Of a stretch of DNA of 64,000 nt, positions 25,001 to 36,994 are shown piece after piece (position 1 is the first letter of the stretch; each line of letters opens with the position of its first letter). Position numbers and translations under genes: made by a program. The stretch is from NCBI RefSeq assembly GCF_030052815.1, contig NC_079510.1:43131225-43195224 (forward strand), read 5' to 3'. The notes under the pieces were generated by a model that searched no databases, was not told the origin of the DNA, and saw nothing but the letters and a program-made list of their open reading frames with translations. The DNA is from Hevea brasiliensis. Lineage: Eukaryota > Streptophyta > Magnoliopsida > Malpighiales > Euphorbiaceae.

Positions 25001-27121
25001 GATGAATGTAAAAGAGATGTAGAGAAAGACTTAGCTATGATCAAGGATACTTGGTATACTCAAGGGGTGTCTGTTGTTTCTGATGGGTGGTCCAATGTTA
25101 AACATCGACCTTTGATTAATGTTATTGCAGCTAACAATCGAGGAGCTATGTTCATGTATGCTGATGACTTTTCAGGCATCGAAAAAACAGGTTATATATA
25201 TCTGGTTATATATATCTTCGAATGTCAATTATTTTTGTTGAAAATTGAGCATTAAATTATAGTAAAATTATTCTAAAATGTTTTTTTTTTTTTAGGTCAT
25301 GCTATAGCTGAATACTTACTCAAGGCTATTGAAGAAGTAGGGCCTTCTAATGTTCTTCAAGTAATTACTGATAATGCATCAAATTGCAAAGCTGCAGGAA
25401 AGGAGATAGAGAAGGTATATAAACACATTTTTTAGTCTCCTTGCGTTGTCCATACTCTCAACCTAATTTTCAAGGATTTTGCTCAAAAGTTTGATTGGTT
25501 AAATGATACTTATAAAAGAGGAAAATGCATTGTGAAATATATTATCAATCACACACAAGCATTATCCATCTATAGGACACAATCAAGTTGGAATTGCTAA
25601 AAGTAGCAAAAACTAGATTTGCTTCACATTACATCTTGTTGAAAAGGTTGTTAGTTTGTAGAGAAGCTCTTGCAACCACTATTGTTCTTAAATCATGGAA
25701 GGAGTGGACAAAAAATGGGGATGAGAAAATGAAGACAACGGGTGCGTTAGTTGCTGAAACAATTAGTGATGATGAATTTTGGGAGGAAGTAGAAAATATA
25801 GTAGCTATAACTAAGCCACTGTATTTGTTGATTAAGTTTAGTGATGGTGAAGGCCCAAAGCTAGGAGAGATTTATGAAAAAATGGACAGCATGCTTGGAG
25901 AATTAAAGGATATAATGACAAATAATAAATATAAAGATAGTTATGAACAAATGGAAGCTATTGTAGTAGAAAGATGGGCGAAGATGAATATTCCCATGCA
26001 TTGTTTTGGTTTTGCTCTCACACCCAAATTTTATGATCATCACTACTTAGAAACACCAGCTCCTAGAGGAGTACCTAGAAAGGCTCCAAATCTTGATAAA
26101 GAAGTTGTTTTAGGTGTTATGGATGCTTTTGAAAGGATAGCAGAAAATGGGGCAGAACAAAAGCTTTTACGTGAGCAATTTGTAATTTTTCATATGAAGA
26201 AAGGGATATACAGCATGCCAGCAGCTCAAATTGATGCTGTAACAATGGATTCAATTGATTGGTGGTCAACATATGGGTCTGAAACTCCAGAACTAGCAGA
26301 GGTAGCAAAAAAGGTATTATCTCAACCAATTAGTAGCTCTTCAGCTGAAAGGAATTGGAGTACATACTCTTATATTCATAATGTTAAGAGAAACAGGTTA
26401 AATTGTACAAGGGCAGATAAATTAGTATTTATTCACTCAAATATTCGCTTTCAATCTCGTTTCTTTGAGAGTTATGTGACAAGACCTCATAAAAGATGGG
26501 ATATGGATCCAGAAAATTCATATTTGGAGGATTCAGCTATAAAACTAGAGGATATGGGATGGAGATCGTTAGATGATGACAATGATTTTGATGTCACAAA
26601 GACCATTGAAGAAGATGAAGATAACTACACCAAAAACAAAGGGAAGAAGCAAAGGAAAAACTGAAATTGATTTAAACTAGCTTTTTTTTTTTTTTTTCTA
26701 CATTATTGATTTATGAACTTTTCTAAATTTCAATCATGTTTTAGTGTCTTAATATATGTTGCATTTGAAATTATACTTTGTGTTATGGAATGCAATTATA
26801 TTTGAAGTTTGATTTTTTTTTTGATTTGATATTTAATGGTTTTTCTTTATATTATTTCAATATTAATATATCCTATTGAATTTCTAAAACTAACAAAATT
26901 AAATAAAAAATTGCACAAGATAAAAGATTGGTAATGACAAAAAATTTAAAAAGATCATTATTTTAGGCTCAACGAACCCAAAGTACTATTCCAACGTACA
27001 GCGTCCCGAAAGAGCGAACCGACTAAGCCTACCCCTAAAGTACCCAAAAATTAACTAAGTGGCGTATCGCGTTCCCGTTCCCGTACCACGAACCGCTGTG
27101 TACCGCGTTCCAGGTAACTAT
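22020..27121 (+). mobile_element. hAT-superfamily DNA transposon nested in element 2
   Basis: A ~5.1 kb insert splits the RNase H frame. Its ends are short inverted repeats: ATAGTTACC at 22022-22030 and GGTAACTAT at 27113-27121. The flanks ATTCTGAT (22012-22019) and GTTCTGAT (27122-27129) form an 8 bp target duplication with one mismatch, the hAT length; the exact left end is uncertain by 2 bp. GTACCGCGTTCC occurs near both ends (22052-22063 and 27100-27111), as expected for subterminal transposase sites. It carries one transposase gene with BED finger and hAT dimerisation domains. 22064-24300 is AT-rich without a supported gene. Confidence 0.88.
24344..26664 (+). pseudogene. hAT transposase (BED finger, DUF659-like, hAT dimerisation)
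   Basis: Exon 1 is 24344-25190. After a GT-AG intron (25191-25295) exon 2 continues as [30 protein letters not shown], the split glycine codon joining exactly. Domains in order: a BED-type zinc finger (CWSCKHCNNQFNSSYTRIHYHF, residues ~75-97), a DUF659-like catalytic region (VSVVSDGWSNVKHRPLINVIA) and, at 26290-26460, the C-terminal dimerisation region (ISSSSAERNWSTYSYIHNVKRNRLNCTRADKLVFI). It would excise and insert hAT elements. Two lesions break it: a TAG at 25433-25435 after KVYKHIF, where a tryptophan is expected, and a 1 bp loss near 25580-25588. The C-terminal frame 25588-26664 is long and otherwise intact. Confidence 0.87.
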
Positions 27122-27306
27122 GTTCTGATCATGAGTCTTTGAAGTGTATCAAAAGCCAACATAAGTTGAGTAGGAGACATGCTAAATGGGTAGAATTTAT
27201 AGAGTCTTTTCCTTATGTTGTGAAATATAAGCAGGGCAAAGAGAATGTGGTAGCTGATGCACTCTCCCGCAGGTATAATCTTGTTACTACTCTTGATTCT
27301 AAATAA
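27122..27306 (+). pseudogene. RNase H, end part, of element 2
   Basis: After the hAT insertion the frame resumes as [53 protein letters not shown], the conserved end of Gypsy RNase H. A TAA at about 27304 separates it from the integrase frame. Confidence 0.85.
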
Positions 27307-28521
27307 TTGGAATTTGAGTATGTTAAAGAATTATATGAGCATAATGATGACTTTGCTGCCATATTCCATTCATGTGAGAAATCTGCATTCCAAAAGTACT
27401 TTAGGCATGATGGATATTTGTTTAAAGAAAATAGATTGTGTGTGCCTAAAAGTTCTTTGAGGGAGTTGCTTGTAAATGTGAGTCATAGTGGAGGCCTTAT
27501 GGGGCATTTTGGTGCTGCCAAAACACGAGATGTCCTTAGGGAGCATTTCTTTTGGCCCCACATGAGAAAAGATGTTGAGAGACTATGAGCTAGATGTGAG
27601 ACTTACAAGAGAGCAAAGTCTAAGGTGATGCCTCATGGGCTATACACACCTTTACCCGTGCCTAAGCATCCTTGGGTTGATTTGTCCATGAACTTTGTCT
27701 TGGGATTGCCTAGGTCACAAAGGGGTCATGATTCAATTTTTATTGTTGTGGATAGGTTTTCAAAAATGACTCATTTTATCCCATGTTACAAAAATGATGA
27801 TGCTACATATGTTGCTAATCTATTCTTTAGGGAGGTTGTTAGGTTACATGGTATACCTATAACCATTGTGAGTGATAGGGATGTCAAGTTCTTGAGTCAT
27901 TTTTGGAAGGTTCTTTGGGAAAAATTGGGAACTAAGCTACTTTTCTCTACTACTTGCCATCCCCAAACTGATGGCCAAATAAAAGTAGTGAATAGGACCT
28001 TAGTCACACTTTTGAGAGCCTTAGTGAAACAAAATTTAAAGTCTTGGGAGGAATGCATACTATACATAAAATTTGCATATAATAGGGTTGTGCATTCATC
28101 TAGTGGATACTCTCCTTTTGAGCTTGTTTATGGTTTTAATCCACTTACTCCCTTGGATTTGTTACCATTGCCTATTGATCATGTTGCTTCATTGGATGGT
28201 GAGAAAAAGGCTGAAATGGTTAAAAAGATGCATGAACAAGCTAGGTTGCATCTAGAAAAGAAAAATGAGCAATATGCATCTCATGCTAATAAGGGGCGAA
28301 AGCCTATGATTTTTGAACCTGGTGACTTGGTATGGATCCATTTGAGAAAGGAAAGGTTTCCTAACCAAAGGAAATCTAAGTTGCATCCTAGAAGTGATGG
28401 CCCTTTTCAAGTGCTTGAAAGAATTAAGAATAATGCTTATAAGATAGAATTGCCTAGTGATTATGGTGTTAGTAATACTTTTAATGTAACTGATCTTACT
28501 CATTTCCTTGGTGCAGAAACA

Positions 28522-28537
28522 AATTCGAGGACGAATT
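28522..28537 (+). other. AGGA-class hairpin before the purine tract (element 2)
   Basis: AATTCG, loop AGGA, CGAATT: a perfect 6 bp stem, 19 nt before the 3' LTR. It lies inside the integrase coding frame. Confidence 0.7.
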
Positions 28538-28540
28538 ATT

Positions 28541-28556
28541 TTCAAGTGGGAGAGGA
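28541..28556 (+). other. Polypurine tract of element 2
   Basis: TTCAAGTGGGAGAGGA directly precedes the 3' LTR, a typical plant Gypsy plus-strand primer tract. Confidence 0.85.
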
Positions 28557-29471
28557 TGATGAGGATCATCATGGAGCACCACCACCTTTCAAAGGGGAAA
28601 TCACTAGGGCGAGAGCTAAGCAACTTCAAAGCATGCTCATGGACCATAAAAGAATTTTCGGCTTAGGAGGGGAGCTGCATAAGGAAGACCTAGCTTGCTT
28701 GCTCCAAGAATCTAAGTGAATCACCATGTGCCAAGTTGGAGCTTTGATTGCCACGTCACCAGCCACGTCAGATTCCATTGCCACGTCACCGACCACGTCA
28801 CTAGCCACTTTGGACATGCCTCATGCCACCTTGGAGTCCATTTGGCAGCCACTTAGGTGTTTGTAGGGTTCACACCACGTGGAGGGAGCTTATTGGTTCA
28901 TTTGAATCAAAGAGAGCTACTTTTTGACCAAGTGGGCCTCAATATTCTGCCACAAAGAGCGACTAATTGCTGTTACCTTCTGCCCTTTTGCAATTAATCC
29001 TGCTGCCATCTTTTGTCTTTATAATTAATGCACTTACTATTTTTGTTAGGATAGCCAACATGGCACAATTATTTGTAACTTTTGTCTTAACAATTTTAGC
29101 TTGTGTTTCTGTAACCCTAGGTTTATAAGGAAGAGAATACCATTTTCTTCCTTCATTTTTTATTTCTGCTGTATATGAGAGCCTCCCTTAGAGAGAGTTT
29201 GAGTTTTCTTTCTTGCTAGTTTCTGGAAGAACTAGAACTTAGGCAATTTGATCACTTGCCTATTTTACTTGATGATCAATGTAATCTCTCACAAGTTGGA
29301 TTATTGTGTTGACACTTGATCTGTTCCTCTTTGAAATATATATTCTGGTGCTTCTTTTTCCATAGAGATTGCATCTTATTTTGTTCAAAGAAAACTTGTT
29401 TTGGTGTTGATGATTCTTGGGTTCCATTAGAGGTCTGCATCCTTAGGCAATGTTCATTTGGGTGCTTATCA
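28557..29471 (+). repeat. 3' LTR of element 2
   Basis: 915 bp copy of 15991-16901, followed by the target duplication AGCAC. Its first 163 bp are translated as the integrase C-terminus. Confidence 0.92.
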
Positions 29472-29790
29472 AGCACTCTCTTCCTTTATATGGAAAGAAT
29501 GTTTTCTTTAGTTAACATAGCCCATACTTGCACCATGCTTGAGTATGGCTATTTCTTTGCTTGTACACATATATTTTTACCTACTAAATCTCATCAACTC
29601 CAACATATACCATTTTGGAAATTGTACTTGTTTTGAGAATTCAAATCAATAAATAGAAAACTGCAACAACTTCAGTCTCTCTTTCACACACATTCACTTT
29701 TTCTTGCAATTCTATGCTTTTATTCTATACTTTTTGCAATTCTGTCATTGTATTATTTATTTTGAGAATTCTATGTTGTGGACATATTAA

Positions 29791-31372
<1,582 letters not shown>

Positions 31373-32186
31373 GACTGAGAACCATAGTGTAACAATGAAG
31401 CTGGTCACATGATGACCATACACAATTTTAGCACCAACTGTTTCAGAAAGCTCTGCTTTATGGGCTGTGCCATTTGAGGGTTTTTCTTTTCTAATTGATT
31501 GCTTCTTTCTGTATTATGACACGCTTTTGAATCATGTGTTGTCCATACAACTATACCTTTGAGGATCATAGTTTTCTATGTTTATGTAAACTTTCTTCAA
31601 TATGAGCACAATATAAATTTGTATTTTTTGGTTTGCAATTGCGAACATATATTATTTAAATCTAAAGACTAAAATGTGAGAATTTCAATGTAGTTAACTT
31701 CCACGCACACTCCTAATGTTGTATTAGCTAATTTTGCTTTATGCTCTTTGCGCCATTCTTTCCTTTCCATCATCTTTCCCTATAACATTAAGAAACTTTG
31801 ATAGTTTTATAGCCTATTTAGCATCCATATTAATCAGAAATTGATATGCCACATCCATGTTTATAGGAAACTGTTTGGTATTTAAACTGATATCCCACAT
31901 GCAGTCAACCTTCTGCACTATTTTAGGAATTGAGTTGTGGTTGAGCTTCATTCTTAATGAGTGGCTTCATGAGGAGATAAATGAGAAACATTGTGGGGTT
32001 AAGTGCAGTACAATCAACACCTGCAAGTCATGGTTGCTTTTCTTTTTTGATAAAAGATCTTTCATGGTTGCTGATTCAATTATTAAACATGTTTAGAGCC
32101 ACGCGTAGGACTCTTGCGTTTTAGATCTCATTGGAAATAAGCTTCTTGCGAAAATGAGTCATGAGCACTAAGCCACTAAACCTTGC

Positions 32187-32607
32187 CGGGGGCCAATTTG
32201 GAATGAAATCGGAGTAAAATTGAATCAGTTCAAATTTGAAATTAAAATTTGTTAATTTCGAAGGGAGTGTCCGTCAAATTATAATTTAATTCATTTTAAT
32301 TAGAATTTATATAAATGATTAGATTGTTTTACGCATATTTATCTTTTTGTGTTTATGCTTTCCTGATGCCGATTAGAATATCAACAAAATCAAATCGGAG
32401 TTGATCAAATCTGTTTTGATTGACTTTGAACTGGATGGGAACTGTCCAGTTCAGTTCAAAACCGGATTTTCCGTATAAATTCAATCATTCAATTTGATTG
32501 AATCCGAACTAGAATCAGAACGGAATCGGAACCTTCCGATTCTGGTCTCCTTGATTCTAAAGTTGAAATTGCTAATTTTGGTCCAGTTCGATCCGTTGGC
32601 CACCCCA
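32187..32607. repeat. Probable non-autonomous repeat with GGCCAA ends
   Basis: The left end CGGGGGCCAATTTGG (32188) and the reverse complement of the right end (GGGGTGGCCAACGG, near 32594-32607) are similar, and the inside is rich in AATCGGAACC-like words seen at the ends of many small plant repeats. No clear target duplication was found. Confidence 0.35.
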
Positions 32608-33391
32608 AGTGAGAACCTAAATGCCTGAAAAACTTTTGTGCTCTTTATCTTTTTCTTCGTTGGCCATGTAATTTTACACGTTTCTATCAGAATTCAACTG
32701 TTCATATTGGCCTTGCGCTGACAAAAATTTGCATCTGGGTTATTAAATGGCTCTTAATTTTCCTCGGTTCTGATGATTGAAAGAACTTAAATGGTGTTCT
32801 CTCTCTGAAGCTTTATGTTAACTAGGGGGTCATGGCAGGATTCATAGCCACGGACGTTTTGACTTGCACATTTGTGTGGAACTCTGCTTTTATCTGGCTG
32901 ATTATTGAATTTAAGCTTGCTATAAATACATCAACGATCACTTTGAAATTAATAATTGAAAAATGAGAACCATGTTTGCTTCCACTTGATATTCTCTGAC
33001 AATTTGTGTTTCTTCTGTGGAAAAAGTTGTTTAACCCAAATTCAACTAATAATAAAACTCAAAACTTGTGATATGGGCATTTCTGCATCTCTTTCCTCCA
33101 TTAACCAAAAGAGAGAAGAAATGAAAAACATTTTGCTTATTAGAACTTGGACCTAATGTTTTAGGCTTGTAAAAGAGTATCATAAATTAGCCGCACATTG
33201 TTGGCTCAACAATGTATTAGCATGCCAAAATAACCAAAGTTCTTGTTTTCTGGAAGATCAGTCATGAGTTTTCATATTTAGCTTAAATACATCAAAGTTT
33301 TAGTTTGCCCTTGGAGACTCATGCATGAAAACACACAGAGTTGACCTTCTCATGTATTTGCTTCAAATTTTGTTTCTATCAAACACTCTCT

Positions 33392-33480
33392 GTAGTTGAT
33401 TTACCATAGTTACAACAGCTATCCAAAGCTTATTGTAAAAATCTGTCAGCAAGCTGAAAACATGCATGCCTGCTTGAGTT
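33392..33480 (-). pseudogene. Relic of an LRR receptor-like protein C-terminus
   Basis: About 89 bp align with 52930-53020, the juxtamembrane end of the LRR gene fragment 19 kb away. In one minus frame it reads HACFQLADRFLQ, a stop, then ALDSCCN, against YACFQLVDSVYNELW in the other copy. Further along, TTGATTTACCATAGTTACAACAGCT matches TTGATTTGCC(T)TAATTGCAACAGCT with small changes. Only this piece is recognisable; it indicates that a related receptor-like gene once stood here, or was duplicated and lost. Confidence 0.65.
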
Positions 33481-33762
33481 CTTTGTTGAGTTAAAGTGGC
33501 TTATATTAGGAGAATTACCGGACACTTAAAGGCCTAAAAATGAAACTCTAAGGGACTTGACATTGAGACCATTTCAACAGCACTAAACTGTTTGATCAAG
33601 AAGATGCAGATTAATTAACCAAGATCTGTTCCCAAGAAAATCCATTTTTGACGATTTTGTAGGATGCAAGGGTTGGGAATAAAATTAACGGGTGAGTGAG
33701 ATTGTCCAACACAATCCTGAGTTGAAAAAAAATAGTTTCATCAATATAACATTTAGCAGCTA

Positions 33763-33911
33763 TGAAAAATGTAAGTTATCTAGAATATAAGAGAAAATAA
33801 AAAGGCAGGAATCATTGTTACGAGTTTGTTGTTGTAGACAGTTAGCTAAAGCTGAATTGGCAATTAGTTTTTCATTCCCCACAATATTCTTCGTCTCTCA
33901 TGCTTTTCTCA
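33763..33911 (+). repeat. 5' LTR of the Copia element (internally deleted)
   Basis: 149 bp, matching 49201-49412 except for a ~65 bp loss after GAATTGGCAA. It is followed directly by the primer site. Confidence 0.88.
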
Positions 33912-33923
33912 TGGTATCAGAGC
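33912..33923 (+). other. Primer binding site of the Copia element (tRNA-iMet)
   Basis: TGGTATCAGAGC immediately follows the CA end of the 5' LTR. Confidence 0.9.
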
Positions 33924-35002
33924 AAAAAACCTGTGTAGATCTGGCGGTTATTTTTCTCACCATTCTTTCTTGATCTCCGGCTAGATTTGTAGATTCGGCA
34001 TATTTTCTTTTCACACCATACCAGATCAGAGTTGTAAGGCATACATGATCACAGGATACATCATTAGATGTGGAAAGCAATTCACAATTCAGTATTGTTG
34101 ATCTTTGGAATGCAAATTCTGCAGCGATTGTAACATCCGTTACCCGATCTATAGTGAAATCAAAAATGAGCTGTTACATTCGGTGCATGGAGCACTTATC
34201 TCTGTATCATTATTTATTATTATTCAATTCTTACCAATTTATTTACAATAATTTATCTGTTTTTGTTAAATGAAAAAACTGCAAGAGTTTCTCTTAAATT
34301 TTAACAATTCACCGGTTAAAATATTATTCATAACCTGTTAAATTCTCAATTTCCATATAATTTCCATCACATAATAATCATCAAATTTCATCAACATCGA
34401 TTCTTCACTCATGTTGCATATACACTAGAAATATCTTTAATTTAAAATTTTATTAACCAACTCGTGTGGCTAAATTAAATTTACATACTTATGATTACAA
34501 TTCCCAAAATAAAGTTTACAAACTATTTATTATAACATAATGTACACACACATGAGTAAAGATATGCAATGAGGATGATGATGATGCATTTACCTAAAAG
34601 TTCGAGGTACAGTGACTCTAGACTTTTCTAGAGATTCAATCTACCTCTTGTCAGCCAAAATCTACACTTTATCTACTTTACCTGCATGAGAAAATAATCT
34701 CCGCACTCAGCTAAATAGCTTAGTGGTGCACTCTTAATTTAGAATAAAATAATTTTCATTATGCACATTAACACAAAATATGCTAATAATATTTATGCAA
34801 GAGTATTTAAAAATTTAAAAGCAATTATATAACATCATGACATAAATATAAGTCAATAAATCCATACTTGTTAATCATACCATTTAATGAGGTTAAATGC
34901 ACTTTATTAACTCAACAATCCTTTATAATCACAAATGGGAGCTTTGCTTCTATGCCATAGTAACTTATGACAGATAGTATATAGATTGGATAATAGGACT
35001 TG

Positions 35003-35190
35003 CGGTGTTGACCACTCGGTGGTTTGGGTCGGTATAACACAGGCTTACATTCTCGGTACTGACTACTCGGTGGCTCTGACCGGTATATCACTGGCTTTCA
35101 TTATCAGTACTGACCACTTAGTGGCTCTAACCGGTATATCACTAGCTTTCATTTTTAGTACTGACCACTTGGTAACTCTGACTGGTAGCA
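35003..35190. repeat. 51 bp tandem repeat in the solo LTR
   Basis: Nearly four copies of a 51 bp unit with the landmarks TACTGACCACT(C/T)(G/A)GTGGCTC and CCGGTATATCACTGGCTTTCATT. Units start at about 35003, 35054, 35105 and 35156, a constant spacing. Because 51 is a multiple of three, a short frame (34986-35234) reads a 17-residue repeat, but nothing else supports a protein. Confidence 0.85.
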
Positions 35191-36994
35191 TGCCCACCTA
35201 TCCAATCCTATACTCACTGTCTATACTTACTTAGGCTCAACTTTTTTAATTAACATTAATTCAACATCCTTTGTTTCCATAATTGTCAAGATATGTGTGC
35301 CAACATCCTCATGCCATTTCCATATATGCATAGCCTTTGCATTCAAGCATACTAAATACATGTACAACTTGCATTAATGAAGATCACGGCAAAATCTTGC
35401 AAATTCCTAAAGGTATATACTATTTTCTATCAAAAATCAGACCAAGTAAATGCAAGAATTAGCTTAAGCTTTCTTCATAAGATTTTTAGATTTATGTCTT
35501 AGCTTTAATATAGTTTTTGAATCACTTAATTTGGATTCAATGATCAAAAGTTATGGTCAATTAATCAACAGCTGTCCTTAAGTAAAATTTCAACTTTATC
35601 AGTTACAGGGCTGATTCTGGACACATTTTGGAGCGTAAATTTGAATAAGTTGTAATCAGATTTTATCAATTCATTCATGAAAGTTGATCCCTTGGATCTT
35701 AACTTTCGAACAAAATAAGAATCACCTCATTTGGAGTTTCCCATGGTAAGTTATAAACTTTTTAGTCTAGAATGCATCCCACCAGGTTCCAGATTCTGTG
35801 CCTTTTCTTCTAGTTAATTTTAAGGTTACTTACCCACAATTTTTGGACAGTATTCCATCATGAAAGTTTAATATTATGTCTTACCTTCCATTTAAATCAA
35901 GAATCACCCCATTTCAAAGTCCAGATCTCAAGTTAAACTCATTTTTCTACATACTGTCCAGTTTCTACCTAACCAGGTTTGGATACAATTAGGATTTATA
36001 GTTTCTATTCATAGGTCAATTTGACCATCTTAAAGATAGATTCAATCAAAGTAGTCTTTATATGATATGTTCCTACATGTTTAAGTTTCCAGTGGTTCAA
36101 AAATCACCTAATTTGGAAGCCTAAATCATGAGTTATAGCTAAATTACTACCCACTGTTCACAGATATAGAGTCCTGAGAATTCTAGGGTTTCAGATTTCT
36201 AACTCAGATTTGCACTCAATATTCAAATAATTTACATCTAGAATTTGTAGAGGGTCTCTAAAGCAAAGTTTTAGGCCTATGTTTTAAGTTTTCAAATCAT
36301 CTTGTATCACCTCAGTTGGAGTTGTACAGAGGAAGATATGCTCTATTTCCTACACAGAGGTCACAGGACTGATTGCTGAAATTCCAGGAATTCTAGTTTT
36401 GTAACGCCAAATTTCTCTAAAATTTCAACCACTTTGCCCTAAGAATTAGGTCTGAGTCAAAACAAAGAATTTGTAGGTCTATATCTTAAGAAAATTTTGG
36501 TATAAATTACATCTCAATTGGAGCCCTATAACTCAACTTATAACCAAGTTAACACAGACTGCTCACTGGGTATATTATCCTGGCAGCCACCAACCAATGC
36601 CTCATAAAGTAATAATTTCTATAACAAGCTTAGAAAAGCACTTACCTCAACTTAATTTCAGAAATTTGCTCCTAATTGTAGCAACTTTCCACCAAAAATT
36701 CCAGGCTAATTCAGATCATGGTCTTCGTTCTCCACATCAACAAATTGTGCTTCACCAATACTTGATTCTTCATTCACTTTTACCATGCTTTCATGACTTT
36801 ATCATCAACTTCTTCAATTCCATCACTAAAACAACATCTTAATTATATGAAATGGCTTTTATAAGTGAGTTTGGATGAAAGAAAATGGAAAAAAAGAGAG
36901 AGAATTGGGACGGCAGAATGCTAGGGAGAAAAAGACCACTTTTTCTTGATTTTTATTTCCTTTACTTTTAATCTCCACTTGACATGTGTTTAAG

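Larger units (their letters stand above)
27307..28719 (+). pseudogene. Integrase of element 2, reading into the 3' LTR
   Basis: The frame 27307-27588 carries the histidine half of the zinc finger ([18 protein letters not shown]). A TGA at 27586-27588 sits where the first zinc cysteine is expected, before [11 protein letters not shown]. The core follows at 27625-28719. It has [13 protein letters not shown] (Asn at the first catalytic Asp), [12 protein letters not shown] (second Asp kept) and [15 protein letters not shown] (Lys at the catalytic Glu), so it cannot be active. There is no chromodomain. The C-terminus (residues ~300-364) crosses the LTR start at 28557 and ends in [22 protein letters not shown], resembling the CR motif of CRM-clade integrases linked to centromere targeting. 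Confidence 0.87.
15991..29471 (+). mobile_element. Ty3/Gypsy CRM-type LTR retrotransposon (element 2), split by a hAT transposon
   Basis: Two ~0.91 kb LTRs (15991-16901 and 28557-29471) start TGATGAGGATCATCATGG and end GGGTGCTTATCA. They are flanked by a perfect target duplication AGCAC (15986-15990 and 29472-29476). The order is tRNA-iMet primer site, gag with zinc knuckle, protease, RT, RNase H and integrase. The integrase frame has no chromodomain and runs on into the 3' LTR (to 28719), as known for CRM-clade (centromeric) chromoviruses. It is interrupted in RNase H by a 5.1 kb hAT element. Stops, frameshifts and lost catalytic residues show it is dead. Confidence 0.93.
31373..33757. other. 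Intergenic DNA between the FKF1-like gene and the Copia nest
   Basis: No intact gene is supported; small open frames at 31857 and 32956 have no recognisable family. The stretch holds a repeat with GGCCAA-type ends (32187-32607) and a short relic of an LRR receptor-like gene (33392-33480). Confidence 0.6.

Noticed and set aside
34070..34273. A Copia gag start at 34070
   Set aside because: The frame crosses the target duplication into the inserted solo LTR, so its C-terminal part is not Copia. The first residues do not show a clear gag motif.
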